From: Brevirhabdus sp.
Lineage (GTDB): Bacteria; Pseudomonadota; Alphaproteobacteria; Rhodobacterales; Rhodobacteraceae
Direction: 5' to 3'
DNA: 64,000 nucleotides
Assembly: GCA_024637315.1 (NCBI GenBank)
Contig: JAGXFH010000060.1
Span: 1-64,000, forward strand
Made by a program: the position numbers and the translations under genes. The notes under the pieces were generated by a model. That model searched no databases, was not told the origin of the DNA, and worked only from the letters and a program-made list of their open reading frames with translations. Of this stretch, positions 53,813-63,055 are shown piece by piece; positions within the stretch are counted from its first letter, which is position 1, and the number at the start of each line of letters is the position of its first letter.

Positions 53813-54074
53813 CCCAAAGTCCCCCGTCGAGATTTGACTGTAAGGACAATATCGTCGAAGATTCCGCCGATCCTGTGGCATTCATGAGGAGAACACGTCC
53901 GAGTTAGTTTCGGGACCGTTAACAACATCTGGTAGGTTGCACATTTGCCCGACGCTACAAACAGCAGCGCCAACAACATCGGTTACAAATTCAGTCTGGT
54001 TGTGGCCACAATCATGAACTAATCCTCACGCATTTCCTGCGCGCAACAAAGTTCAGTCAGTCACGCAATAGAGA
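53813..54074. other. 262-base intergenic region between secA and the exported protein gene
   Basis: No gene seen. It holds a 12-base perfect palindrome TTGTGGCCACAA (54000-54011) and one arm of an inverted repeat whose other arm overlaps the secA stop. The promoter of the exported-protein gene is likely here but not identified. Confidence 0.5.
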
Positions 54075-54086
54075 TCAGGAAATGCG
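54029..54086 (-). repeat. Inverted repeat spanning the secA stop codon
   Basis: CGCATTTCCTG (54029-54039) and CAGGAAATGCG (54076-54086) are perfect 11-base complements separated by 36 bases; the second arm covers the last codons and stop of secA (54075-54077). In the secA mRNA this would fold into a long hairpin at the 3' end. No T tract follows. Confidence 0.55.
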
Positions 54087-56774
54087 CCCGTGGCAGTGCT
54101 TGAACTTCTTTCCGGAGCCGCATGGGCACGGATCGTTCCGCCCCGGATCACCCCAGCTGGTCGGATCATCCTCATCAAAGCCCGGCGCCGCGGCAATCAC
54201 GTTTCCAGCCTCGGGGGCTACGGGTTCGGCGGCCTTGCGCATCGCCGCCTGCTGCGCGGCGAGTTGCTTCATCATCGTTTCCTGTTCTTCGGCGGATAGG
54301 GGCCGCACTTGCGCCAGCTTCTGCGTCACATCTTCGCGCAACGCATTAAGCAGGCCCTCGAACAACTGAAACGACTCGGTCTTGTATTCATTCAGCGGGT
54401 CGCGCTGGGCGTAACCGCGGAACCCCACCACAGATCGCAGATGTTCCAGCGTCAACAGATGTTCGCGCCACTTCGCGTCGATGGTCTGCAACAAAACCTG
54501 CTTTTCGATGTTTCGCATCGTGTCGGGCCCGAATGCCTCGGTCTTTTGCGCCATTATTTCGTCAGAGGCCCTGTAAAGCCTTTCTCGGATCTCTTCCGCA
54601 TCTACGCCTTCTTCTTCGACCCAATCGGTCGCAGGCGCATCGACACCGAGCTTTTCGGCGGCCGCTTCTTTCAGTCCGGCGCCATCCCATTGGTCAGCGT
54701 AGCTGCGCGGGGGAACGAAAACATCGACCAGATCATCAATCACCTGGTGCCGCATGTCTTCCGCGATCTCGGATATGTCAGCGGCTTCCATGATCTCGCG
54801 GCGCTGGCCGAAGATCACCTTGCGCTGTTCGTTCATGACATCGTCGAATTTCAGCAACTGCTTGCGGATATCGAAGTTGCGCCCTTCGACCTTCGCTTGC
54901 GCCTTTTCGAGTGACTTGTTGACCCAAGGGTGAACGATCGCCTCGCCTTCCTTCATTCCGAGCGAGGAAAGCACGCGGTCCAGCCGTTCCGAGCCGAAGA
55001 TCCGCATCAGGTCATCTTCCAGTGACAGGAAAAACGACGACTTGCCGGGATCGCCCTGACGTCCCGAGCGGCCCCGAAGCTGGTTGTCGATACGGCGGCT
55101 TTCATGCCGCTCTGTCGCCAGCACGAAGAGACCGCCAGCTTCCAGCACCTTCTGCTTTTCATCGGCGTGTTCGGCTTCGATCCGGGCGCGCACCTGATCT
55201 GGATGCGCCTCGGGATCGGCGGCCAAAGCCTCCAACACTTTCAGCTCGACATTTCCGCCAAGCTGGATGTCGGTGCCGCGTCCGGCCATGTTGGTGGCGA
55301 TCGTCACGGCGCCGAACTTGCCGGCATCGGCGACGATTTGTGCCTCTTTCTCGTGCTGGCGCGCGTTCAGGACGTTGTGCGGTATGTTATGCTCGGTCAG
55401 CAGAGTGGACAGGAACTCGGACTTTTCGATCGAAGTGGTGCCGACCAGAACCGGCTGCCCCTTTTCATTGGCCTTGGCAATTTCCTGCACCACGGCGTCA
55501 TATTTTTCCTTCGCGGTGCGGTAGACGGCATCATGCTCGTCCTGCCGCGCAATCGGGCGGTTGGTTGGAACCTCGACCACGCCCAAGCCGTAGATTTCCG
55601 CAAATTCATCTGCCTCGGTCGTGGCTGTTCCGGTCATGCCGGCCAACTTGTCGTACAAGCGGAAATAGTTCTGGAACGTCACCGATGCCAGCGTTACGTT
55701 CTCCGGCTGGATGTTCGCGCCTTCCTTGGCCTCGATCGCCTGGTGCAAACCGTCCGACAACCGGCGTCCGGCCATCATGCGGCCGGTAAACTCGTCGATC
55801 AGCACGACTTCGCCATCGCGCACGATGTAGTCCTTGTCTTTCTGGAACAGCTTGTGGGCGCGCAAACCCTGATTGACATGGTGCACGATGGTCGTGGATT
55901 CCGGATCATACAGCGACTGACCTTCCGGCAGAATGCCGGAAGACAGCAATAGCTGCTCCAGAAACTCGTTGCCCTCTTCCGTGTAGGTCACGTTTCGGGT
56001 CTTCTCATCCAGCTTGTAGTGTTCTTCGGTCAGTTCCGGGATCAGCTTGTCGATGGTAATGTAAAGCTCGGAGCGGTCCTGCGCAGGGCCAGAGATGATC
56101 AACGGCGTCCGGGCCTCGTCAATGAGAATCGAGTCCACCTCGTCGACAATCGCGAAGTTGTGGCCGCGCTGGTTCATGTCCTTCAGCTCGGCTTTCATGT
56201 TGTCGCGCAAATAGTCGAAACCCAGCTCGTTGTTCGTGGCATAGGTTATATCGGCAGCGTAGGCGGCCTTTTTCTCTGCCTCGGGTTGCTGTGGATAGAC
56301 GACCCCCGTCTTCAGACCCAACGCGGCATAGACTTTGCCCATCCACTCCGCATCGCGCTTTGCAAGGTAGTCGTTCACGGTGACAATATGCACGCCCTTG
56401 CCGGTCAGAGCGTTGAGATATGCCGGGAATGTCGCCACCAGCGTCTTGCCTTCGCCGGTCTTCATCTCGGCGATATTGCCCTGGTGCAAAAAGATGCCAC
56501 CCATCAACTGCACGTCGAAGGCGCGCAGGCCCAGTGCGCGTCTTGCGCCTTCGCGGCAATTGGCAAATGCTTCGGGCAAAAGGTCGTCAAGCGGCTCTCC
56601 GCCCATTGCGCGCTTCGCCAGTTCTTCGGTTCTTTGTTTGATGCCTTCGTCGCTGAGCTGCTCGAAATCAGGCTCCAGCGCGTTGATCTTCTCGATCAGG
56701 GGCAGCGTCGCCTTGACTTTGCGGTCATTGGGCGTGCCAAAGACTTTCTTGGCGATATTTCCGAGACCCAGCAT
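54075..56774 (-). CDS. secA: Preprotein translocase ATPase SecA
   Basis: An 899-residue motor driving protein export through SecYEG. Seen: [20 protein letters not shown] (Walker A), [19 protein letters not shown] (DEAD box), [16 protein letters not shown] and [15 protein letters not shown] (second helicase domain), [18 protein letters not shown], and the C-terminal zinc-binding [14 protein letters not shown] that contacts SecB. ATG 56774 has GGAG five bases upstream; the frame runs 24 codons further without support. A sigma-70-like promoter lies at 56886-56914. Divergent from the PPIase gene. Confidence 0.98.
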   Translation of the reverse strand: MLGLGNIAKKVFGTPNDRKVKATLPLIEKINALEPDFEQLSDEGIKQRTEELAKRAMGGEPLDDLLPEAFANCREGARRALGLRAFDVQLMGGIFLHQGNIAEMKTGEGKTLVATFPAYLNALTGKGVHIVTVNDYLAKRDAEWMGKVYAALGLKTGVVYPQQPEAEKKAAYAADITYATNNELGFDYLRDNMKAELKDMNQRGHNFAIVDEVDSILIDEARTPLIISGPAQDRSELYITIDKLIPELTEEHYKLDEKTRNVTYTEEGNEFLEQLLLSSGILPEGQSLYDPESTTIVHHVNQGLRAHKLFQKDKDYIVRDGEVVLIDEFTGRMMAGRRLSDGLHQAIEAKEGANIQPENVTLASVTFQNYFRLYDKLAGMTGTATTEADEFAEIYGLGVVEVPTNRPIARQDEHDAVYRTAKEKYDAVVQEIAKANEKGQPVLVGTTSIEKSEFLSTLLTEHNIPHNVLNARQHEKEAQIVADAGKFGAVTIATNMAGRGTDIQLGGNVELKVLEALAADPEAHPDQVRARIEAEHADEKQKVLEAGGLFVLATERHESRRIDNQLRGRSGRQGDPGKSSFFLSLEDDLMRIFGSERLDRVLSSLGMKEGEAIVHPWVNKSLEKAQAKVEGRNFDIRKQLLKFDDVMNEQRKVIFGQRREIMEAADISEIAEDMRHQVIDDLVDVFVPPRSYADQWDGAGLKEAAAEKLGVDAPATDWVEEEGVDAEEIRERLYRASDEIMAQKTEAFGPDTMRNIEKQVLLQTIDAKWREHLLTLEHLRSVVGFRGYAQRDPLNEYKTESFQLFEGLLNALREDVTQKLAQVRPLSAEEQETMMKQLAAQQAAMRKAAEPVAPEAGNVIAAAPGFDEDDPTSWGDPGRNDPCPCGSGKKFKHCHGRIS

Positions 56775-56885
56775 GTTTTCTCCGCTTGGACTGTTCTGAC
56801 AGGTTTGTGTGAGAGGGAGTGCTTGCCCGTCCGCGCAACGCACCATAGAACGGCATAAATCGCGGCCTCTCTAAGACCTTGTGGC

Positions 56886-56914
56886 GATGTAAGGGTCCGC
56901 CTCTGTAGTGTCAA
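56886..56914 (-). promoter_or_regulatory. Promoter of secA
   Basis: On the minus strand TTGACA (56914-56909), 17 bases, TACATC (56891-56886), identical in both hexamers and spacing to the tRNA-Leu promoter. It would give a secA leader of roughly 105 bases, in which no known regulatory RNA was recognised. Confidence 0.6.
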
Positions 56915-56952
56915 CGTCGCAGACCTCTGCGACCGGATGGAAGGAACAAACG

Positions 56953-57798
56953 ATGTCGAAACACACCATGATCTTGGGCGCATGCGCCATTGCGCTTGGC
57001 CTGTCGCAGCCGGGACTGGCGCAAGAAACGACGTCCGACACGGTTGTCGCTACCGTAAATGGCGAAGAGATCACGATCGGTCACATGATCGTCCTGCGCG
57101 AAGGTCTGCCCGAGCAGTACCAGGCGCTTCAAGACGACGTGCTGTTCGATGGCATTCTGGAACAGCTGGTGCAGCAAACCGTCCTGTCGCAAAAGGCCGA
57201 CAGTCCCGGCCCGGTGGTCGAGCTTCGGCTGGAGAACGAGCGTCGGTCGCTGCTGGCCGGAACAGCGATGAAAGCAATGCTGGACGAGGCGCTGACGGAA
57301 GACGCCTTGCAGGCGGCATATGATGAAAAGTTCGCCGAGGCCGAACCAACCAAAGAATTCAATGCCTCGCATATCCTTGTGGAAACCGAGGACGAGGCCA
57401 AGGCGCTTGTGACGGAACTGGAAGGGGGTGCGGATTTTGCAGAGGTGGCGAAAGAGAAATCCACCGGCCCCTCCGGCCCCAATGGCGGTGAGCTTGGCTG
57501 GTTCGGCATCGGAATGATGGTCAAGGAGTTCGAGGACGTCGTTGTCGGGCTGGAGCCTGGGACGATCTCGGCACCGGTGCAGACCCAGTTCGGCTGGCAC
57601 GTGATACGCCTGAACGAAACCCGTATGCAGGACGCGCCGCCGCTGGCCGAAGTACGCGAAGAACTCGCCGCCGAGGTGCAGCAGAGTATCATCGAGGAGA
57701 CGCTGACCAAGCTGACGGATGAGGCCGAGATCGTGCGTCCGGACATGGCCAGCATTGACCGGGCGGCGATTCGCAATCTGGATCTTGTGCTGCAGTAA
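56953..57798 (+). CDS. Periplasmic parvulin-type peptidyl-prolyl isomerase
   Basis: A 281-residue protein with a signal peptide (MSKHTMILGACAIALGLSQP, cleavage near GLAQE), an N-terminal chaperone helix region (about 30-125) and a PpiC/parvulin domain (about 130-225): KEFNASHILVETEDEAKAL, GPNGGELGWFGIGMMVKEFE and TQFGWHVIRLNET. It assists folding of exported proteins, which fits its place divergent from secA. ATG 56953 is preceded by AAGGAA. argJ follows 24 bases after its stop. Confidence 0.93.
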   Translation: MSKHTMILGACAIALGLSQPGLAQETTSDTVVATVNGEEITIGHMIVLREGLPEQYQALQDDVLFDGILEQLVQQTVLSQKADSPGPVVELRLENERRSLLAGTAMKAMLDEALTEDALQAAYDEKFAEAEPTKEFNASHILVETEDEAKALVTELEGGADFAEVAKEKSTGPSGPNGGELGWFGIGMMVKEFEDVVVGLEPGTISAPVQTQFGWHVIRLNETRMQDAPPLAEVREELAAEVQQSIIEETLTKLTDEAEIVRPDMASIDRAAIRNLDLVLQ

Positions 57799-57822
57799 CA
57801 CGGTCGCAAAGGGGAAGGTGTC

Positions 57823-59154
57823 ATGGCTGGCAAGAGGCTTAAGAAGGCGCTGCGGAAGATTGAGAAGCTCAAGAAGCGACTCAAGTCCTTGCAGGCGTCA
57901 GCTCCAACTGAAAAGCCGGTCACAGTATCCCCGCTGGCGCCCAAGGACGGGTTTCCCGACCTGCCGTTGATCGCTGGTGTGCGATTTGCAACCGCCGAGG
58001 CCGGCATACGGTACAAGGGTCGCACGGACGTGATGATGGCCGAGTTGGCCGAAGGCACCGCTATCGCCGGTGCTTTCACCCGTTCGGCGACGCGTGCAGC
58101 TCCGGTTCTGGACTGCCAGGAAAAGCTGGGAAAACCAGCAAAAGGCGGCGCAGCGATACTGGTCAATGCCGGGAATGCGAACGCCTTTACCGGACAAAGC
58201 GGTCAGATCTCCGTAGAGGCGATATCCGCCGAAGTCGCGAATGTCCTGGGTGTCGATAGGAACAGGGTTTTCACCGCTTCAACAGGCGTGATCGGGCAAC
58301 CTTTGCCGCATGACCGTATCATAGCCAAGCTGGAAAAGCTGAAGTCCAAGCTGGCCGACGACAAGATCGCCGAAGCTGCAGCGGCCATCATGACAACAGA
58401 CACTTTTCCCAAGGGGGCCGGCGCTGAATACGAAGCCGATGGCGGAACGATCCGTATCGCAGGTTTCGCCAAGGGCTCTGGTATGCTCGCCCCGGATATG
58501 GCGACGATGCTGGTGTACATCTTCACTGACGCCAAGGTATCGCAGAAAACGCTTCAGGCGATGGTCAGCAAGTCGGTTGATCCGACTTTCAACTCGATCA
58601 CCGTGGACAGCGACACCTCGACCTCGGACAGCCTGATTGTTGCCGCGACAGGAAAATCCGATGCGGCAGAGGTCGGCGACCTGAAATCCCCGTCCGGCAA
58701 GGCGTTCCACGCGGCGCTACAGGGCGTGATGCTGGATCTCGCGCATCAGGTCGTGCGCGACGGCGAAGGTGCGTCGAAGTTCGTCGAAGTCAACGTGACC
58801 GGCGCTGTAAATGATCAGGACGCCCGCAAGGTCGCGCTGGCAGTCGCGAACTCACCGCTGGTAAAGACGGCAGTGGCGGGCGAGGATCCGAACTGGGGCC
58901 GCATCGTGATGGCCGTCGGCAAGGCCGGGGCCAAGGCTGACCGCGATAGGCTTTCGATCAGATTCGGCGATATCCTCGTGGCTGAGAATGGCTGGGTGTC
59001 TTCGAGCTATACGGAAGAGGCGGGGGCGACCTACATGAAGCGCCAGGATCTGGTCATCGGAATAGACATGGGGCTGGGCAAGGGTGCGTCAGTTGTCTGG
59101 ACCTGCGACCTGACGAATCGCTATATCGAGATCAACGCTGATTATCGTTCATGA
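57823..59154 (+). CDS. argJ: Bifunctional glutamate N-acetyltransferase / N-acetylglutamate synthase
   Basis: A 443-residue enzyme of the cyclic arginine pathway moving acetyl from N-acetylornithine to glutamate. It self-cleaves before the nucleophilic Thr228 in GMLAPDMATML. Other signatures are AILVNAGNANAFTG, TASTGVIGQPLP, FNSITVDSDTSTSDS and EDPNWGRIVMAVGKAG. Unusually, about 33 lysine-rich residues (MAGKRLKKALRKIEKLKKRL) precede the usual start region (TVSPLAP); the strong GGGGAAGG before the ATG and absence of a nearby internal Met show this extension is translated. Its stop overlaps the mutT start (ATGA). Confidence 0.96.
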   Translation: MAGKRLKKALRKIEKLKKRLKSLQASAPTEKPVTVSPLAPKDGFPDLPLIAGVRFATAEAGIRYKGRTDVMMAELAEGTAIAGAFTRSATRAAPVLDCQEKLGKPAKGGAAILVNAGNANAFTGQSGQISVEAISAEVANVLGVDRNRVFTASTGVIGQPLPHDRIIAKLEKLKSKLADDKIAEAAAAIMTTDTFPKGAGAEYEADGGTIRIAGFAKGSGMLAPDMATMLVYIFTDAKVSQKTLQAMVSKSVDPTFNSITVDSDTSTSDSLIVAATGKSDAAEVGDLKSPSGKAFHAALQGVMLDLAHQVVRDGEGASKFVEVNVTGAVNDQDARKVALAVANSPLVKTAVAGEDPNWGRIVMAVGKAGAKADRDRLSIRFGDILVAENGWVSSSYTEEAGATYMKRQDLVIGIDMGLGKGASVVWTCDLTNRYIEINADYRS

Positions 59155-59549
59155 AGCTGCTGCTTGTCGCGGCCGTCGCGTTGATCGACACCGATGGCCG
59201 CGTCTTGCTGGCGCAGCGGCCGGCGGGAAAACCGATGGCCGGCCTTTGGGAATTTCCCGGCGGCAAGGTCGAGGATGGGGAAACCCCGGAAGCCGCGCTG
59301 ATCCGCGAATTGTCCGAAGAACTGGCCATCGACACCTGGTCGAGCTGCCTTGCACCACTGACCTTTGCCAGCCACAGCTACGATGATTTCCATCTTGTCA
59401 TGCCGCTTTTTGCCTGCCGGAAGTGGCAAGGCATCCCGCAGGCGCAAGAGGGCCAGACGCTGGCCTGGGTTCGACCGGGAAAACTCCGCGACTATCCGAT
59501 GCCGCCCGCCGATCTGCCGCTGATCCCGATCTTGCGCGACTGGCTGTAA
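59151..59549 (+). CDS. mutT: MutT-type 8-oxo-dGTP pyrophosphohydrolase
   Basis: A 132-residue Nudix hydrolase clearing oxidised dGTP. The Nudix box spans residues 38-60 (GKVEDGETPEAALIRELSEELAI); the last Gly of the consensus is Ala59, a tolerated change. LLAQRPAGKPMAGLWEFPGG just before it is typical of MutT rather than other Nudix enzymes. Coupled to argJ by ATGA, an arrangement common in Rhodobacterales. Confidence 0.92.
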   Translation: MKLLLVAAVALIDTDGRVLLAQRPAGKPMAGLWEFPGGKVEDGETPEAALIRELSEELAIDTWSSCLAPLTFASHSYDDFHLVMPLFACRKWQGIPQAQEGQTLAWVRPGKLRDYPMPPADLPLIPILRDWL

Positions 59550-59628
59550 GCTGCCTTGCCGCAATGTGCCACTGATCGCTCGATTCCAACTATGTGCGAG
59601 ATTTCGCCCAAGATGTAAAAATGTTCAC

Positions 59629-59648
59629 GAATAAGTGTTCATTTATTC
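59629..59648. promoter_or_regulatory. AT-rich dyad upstream of the 46-residue gene
   Basis: GAATAA (59629-59634) and TTATTC (59643-59648) are perfect complements eight bases apart in an AT-rich stretch about 50 bases upstream of the small gene; possible operator or promoter region. Purely pattern-based. Confidence 0.3.
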
Positions 59649-59695
59649 AGCAACTGACATAAGATGTTCTCAGGAAACTTAGGGGGATGGGTTTC

Positions 59696-59836
59696 ATGAT
59701 CCGAACGATACTGTTGGGAAGTTGCGTTTCAGTTCAGGGTATTTTCGTACGAACTCTTGAAGATGGAAAAATTGTCGTCCGCGTAGGCGACAGGGTTTAT
59801 CAAGGTCGGCCGGTTGCTGATCTGACAGCTGCTTAG
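59696..59836 (+). CDS. Small conserved-looking protein of unknown function (46 residues)
   Basis: A 46-residue protein, start MIRTILLGSCVSVQG, then FVRTLEDGKIVVRVGDRVYQG and RPVADLTAA. AGGGGG lies nine bases before the ATG (an ATG nine bases earlier touches the Shine-Dalgarno). The alternation of hydrophobic residues suggests a small beta-sheet. I recall similar short proteins in Rhodobacteraceae but know no function. The gene ends 18 bases before a strong bidirectional terminator, and an inverted repeat GAATAA-N8-TTATTC (59629-59648) lies upstream in an AT-rich, promoter-like stretch, all suggesting an independent small gene. Confidence 0.75.
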   Translation: MIRTILLGSCVSVQGIFVRTLEDGKIVVRVGDRVYQGRPVADLTAA

Positions 59837-59854
59837 AACGCCAACATAAAAAAA

Positions 59855-59889
59855 CCGGGCGGATGGAGAACCATCCGCCCGGTTTTTTT
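59855..59889. terminator. Bidirectional intrinsic terminator between the small gene and infB
   Basis: CCGGGCGGATGG - AGAA - CCATCCGCCCGG forms a perfect 12-bp stem with a four-base loop, followed by TTTTTTT on the plus strand and preceded by a run of A that becomes T on the minus strand. It ends both the small gene (plus) and the nusA-ylxR-infB transcript (minus). Confidence 0.93.
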
Positions 59890-59905
59890 GTTCCTGATCT
59901 GACGA

Positions 59906-62407
59906 TCAGCTCAGCTTGCGTTCGATCTCTTCGCGCTCGAAAATCTCGATGACGTCATTGGGGCGAACATCATCGTAATTCTCGAAAGCCATGCCGCATT
60001 CCTGGCCCGACTGTACCTCTGCAACTTCGTCCTTGAATCGCTTCAGCGTCTTCAGCGTGCCTTCGTGAATCACGACATCGTCGCGAAGCAGGCGAACACC
60101 GGCTGACCGCCGCGCGACGCCCTCGGTAACCAGACAACCGGCGACCTTGCCAACGTTCGAGACCTTGAAGACCTCCTTGATCTTGGCGTAGCCAATGAAG
60201 GTTTCCCGAACTTCGGCCGACAGAAGGCCCGAGGCCGCAGCTTTCACATCGTCCACAAGATCGTAGATGACGGAATAATAGCGGATCTCGACGCCCTTCT
60301 GGTTGGCAACGTTGCGGGCAGTCGCATTCGCGCGGACGTTGAACCCTATGACCGGAGCGCCGGACGCCTCGGCCAGTCCGATATCGGATTCGGTGATCGC
60401 GCCGACGCCGTAATGCAGGACGCGCACGCGAACCTCTTCGTTGCCAATCTTTTCCATGGCCTGAACGATGGCTTCCGCGGAGCCCTGCACGTCAGCCTTG
60501 ACGATGATCGGCACCTCGGCGACGGTTTCATCCGCCTTGGCCTTCGCCATCATCTGTTCCAACGACGTTGCGGCGCCCGCGGCTGCGCGCCGATCCTTGG
60601 CCGCCTGTTCGCGGTAATTGGCGATTTCACGCGCTTGCGCCTCGGTCTCGACAACGTTCAGCACGTCACCGGCTTCCGGCGTCCCGTTCAACCCCAGAAC
60701 CTCGACTGGAACCGAAGGGCCGGCCACTTCAATCCGGTCGCCCTTGTCGTTGATCAACGCGCGCACCTTGCCCCACTGTTCGCCCACGACGAAGATATCG
60801 CCTTGGCGCAGCGTACCGTTCTGAACCAGAACGGTGGCGACGGGGCCGCGGCCCACGTCGAGTTGAGCCTCGATCACCGCACCTTGCGCCGCCCGATCGG
60901 GATTGGCCTTCAGGTCAAGCAATTCGGCCTGCAGCGCAATATTTTCCAGAAGCTGGTCCAGCCCGGTACCGTTGATCGCGGACACTTCCACGTCCAGAAC
61001 ATCGCCTGACATCTTCTCGACCACCACTTCGTGCTGCAGCAGATCGGTGCGCACCTTGTTCGGGTTGGCCCCCGGCCGGTCGATCTTGTTGATCGCCACG
61101 ATCATCGGCACCCCGGCCGCCTTGGCGTGATTGATCGCTTCGACAGTCTGCGGCATCACGGCGTCGTCCGCAGCAACAACCAGAACGACGATATCCGTCA
61201 CTTGCGCGCCGCGGGCCCGCATCGAGGTAAAGGCCGCATGGCCGGGCGTATCCAGGAAGGTCATCAACGCGCCCTTGTCGGTCTTTACCTGATAGGCACC
61301 GATATGCTGCGTGATTCCGCCTGCTTCACCAGCCACGACTTTGGCATTGCGGATCGCATCAAGCAGCGAGGTCTTTCCGTGGTCGACATGGCCCATCACG
61401 GTAATGACCGGCGGTCGGGTTTTGAGGTCTTTGTCCTTGTCTTCGACGGTGTCGATAACCTGCTCCACATCCGAATCCGAGACGCGAACGATCTTGTGGC
61501 CGAACTCTTCGATGATCAGTTCTGCGATATCCGCGTCGATAACCTGATTCTGGGTGACCATCATGCCGTTCTGCATAAGCGCCTTGACCACATCGGCCAC
61601 CCGCTCTGCCATCCGGTTGGCCAGTTCCTGCACCACGATGGTTTCCGGAACCTGTACATCCCGCACGACCTTTTCGCGTGCTTCATGCCCGCCCATCGCC
61701 TTCTGACGCGCACGTTCCTGCTTGCGCTTCATCGCCGCCATCGACCGCTGACGACCGCCTTCGCCACCGGCCAGAGCCTGGTTGAGCGTCAGCTTACCGG
61801 CCTTGCGGACATCGTCACGGGCGGCCTTGCCCTTGCCATCGCGGCTTTCGTCACGATCGCGATCGGGTTTGCGCGGGCCTGGAGTGGGCTTGGAGGTTGC
61901 GCGCTGCGCCGGAGGCTCTGCCGCCTCGGCGACTATGGCATCCGCAGACTTCTTGGTCCGATCCTCGGCTTCTTGTAGTTTACGCTCTTCTTCCTCGGCC
62001 TTGAGCCGTGCGCGCTCGTCGCGCTCCTGCTCTTCGCGCTCCTTGGCTTCGATCTCGGCGCGCTTGCGCTCGCGATCTTCCTCGCGCTGGCGCTCCTCGG
62101 CCTGACGGGTCCGTTCGTCCTCGGCTTCGCGGGCCTTTGCAACCTGCAACGCCTTCAGACGACGCTCCATCTCGGCGTCGCTGATGCCTGCTGGACGTTT
62201 CGCCGGATCGCTGTTCTGGACGGCCGCCGCGGCGGCGCCAGAAGGCTTGGCAAGGGCTGCTGCACCAGGCTTTGGAACGACAACGCGCTTGCGCTTCGTC
62301 TCAACAACAACGCTCTTCGTCCGGCCGTGGCTGAAGCTTTGCTTCACCTGACCCGGACGAGACCCGCCGCGCAGGCCCAGAGGTTTTTTGCTGTCACTAT
62401 CGCTCAT
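59906..62407 (-). CDS. infB: Translation initiation factor IF-2
   Basis: An 833-residue GTPase placing initiator tRNA on the ribosome. The first ~250 residues are charged, Glu/Arg-rich and repetitive, as usual. The G domain (about 330-500) has [33 protein letters not shown] and [12 protein letters not shown]-terminal domains end with [21 protein letters not shown]. Coupled to ylxR by TAATG and terminated by the bidirectional hairpin at 59855-59889. Confidence 0.98.
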   Translation of the reverse strand: MSDSDSKKPLGLRGGSRPGQVKQSFSHGRTKSVVVETKRKRVVVPKPGAAALAKPSGAAAAAVQNSDPAKRPAGISDAEMERRLKALQVAKAREAEDERTRQAEERQREEDRERKRAEIEAKEREEQERDERARLKAEEEERKLQEAEDRTKKSADAIVAEAAEPPAQRATSKPTPGPRKPDRDRDESRDGKGKAARDDVRKAGKLTLNQALAGGEGGRQRSMAAMKRKQERARQKAMGGHEAREKVVRDVQVPETIVVQELANRMAERVADVVKALMQNGMMVTQNQVIDADIAELIIEEFGHKIVRVSDSDVEQVIDTVEDKDKDLKTRPPVITVMGHVDHGKTSLLDAIRNAKVVAGEAGGITQHIGAYQVKTDKGALMTFLDTPGHAAFTSMRARGAQVTDIVVLVVAADDAVMPQTVEAINHAKAAGVPMIVAINKIDRPGANPNKVRTDLLQHEVVVEKMSGDVLDVEVSAINGTGLDQLLENIALQAELLDLKANPDRAAQGAVIEAQLDVGRGPVATVLVQNGTLRQGDIFVVGEQWGKVRALINDKGDRIEVAGPSVPVEVLGLNGTPEAGDVLNVVETEAQAREIANYREQAAKDRRAAAGAATSLEQMMAKAKADETVAEVPIIVKADVQGSAEAIVQAMEKIGNEEVRVRVLHYGVGAITESDIGLAEASGAPVIGFNVRANATARNVANQKGVEIRYYSVIYDLVDDVKAAASGLLSAEVRETFIGYAKIKEVFKVSNVGKVAGCLVTEGVARRSAGVRLLRDDVVIHEGTLKTLKRFKDEVAEVQSGQECGMAFENYDDVRPNDVIEIFEREEIERKLS

Positions 62408-63033
62408 TACGTCGTCTTACCCTTTCCGGTGGATTTTCCACCGCCATTTCCGCGAAGGCCCAAGAGCCGCGTGGCTTCCTCTACAACACGTATGCTGAGT
62501 CCGCCAGCCGCGAGCGCGCCATGTATCACACTTTCCCGCCCGAAAGCCAAACCCATTTCCGACGAGGTCAAAACGCCGAACCAACGGCCACCCTCGGGCG
62601 TCCACAACTTCCCCTTGCCGCGCTCCGAGCCATCGGAGGCCTGGAACAGGACCTTGGCCTTGCCATCGGCCAGCCAGCCCTTGACCTTCTCGAAACCCGC
62701 CACCGCACGACCGCTCTTGCGTGCCAATGCGATCAGATCAACCACGTGCCGCGCCAGCTGGCGCTCGACCTGATCAACGAGGCCCTCGGGCACGGTCACC
62801 GGCTGCTTGGCGCTGCGGGCAAACAGGCCCTTGGTTGTGGCCTTTTCCAAAGCGCCCCGATCCGCGGAAACCCAGATGCCGCGACCCGGTAGCTTTTCCA
62901 GCACGTCCGGCACAATCTGCGCCTCTGGACCTACCACGAAGCGGATCAGTCCAGTTTTCGGCTGAACCTCGCCGGTGACGATGCACTTGCGTTCGGGATC
63001 GTCCCGGTCTTTTGCTTTGCCACCGCGCGACAT
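62407..63033 (-). CDS. ylxR: YlxR (DUF448) RNA-binding protein fused to an L7Ae-like domain
   Basis: A 208-residue protein. The N-terminal YlxR domain (about 10-95) has [22 protein letters not shown], the typical start of this nucleic-acid-binding family. The C-terminal part (about 110-205) contains [20 protein letters not shown], resembling ribosomal L7Ae/YlxQ proteins, which in Firmicutes are encoded separately next to ylxR. Its stop overlaps the infB start (TAATG). It lies 22 bases after nusA in the standard nusA-ylxR-infB operon. Confidence 0.9.
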   Translation of the reverse strand: MSRGGKAKDRDDPERKCIVTGEVQPKTGLIRFVVGPEAQIVPDVLEKLPGRGIWVSADRGALEKATTKGLFARSAKQPVTVPEGLVDQVERQLARHVVDLIALARKSGRAVAGFEKVKGWLADGKAKVLFQASDGSERGKGKLWTPEGGRWFGVLTSSEMGLAFGRESVIHGALAAGGLSIRVVEEATRLLGLRGNGGGKSTGKGKTT

Positions 63034-63055
63034 TCAGGATCTCCGAAGCCTGCGA

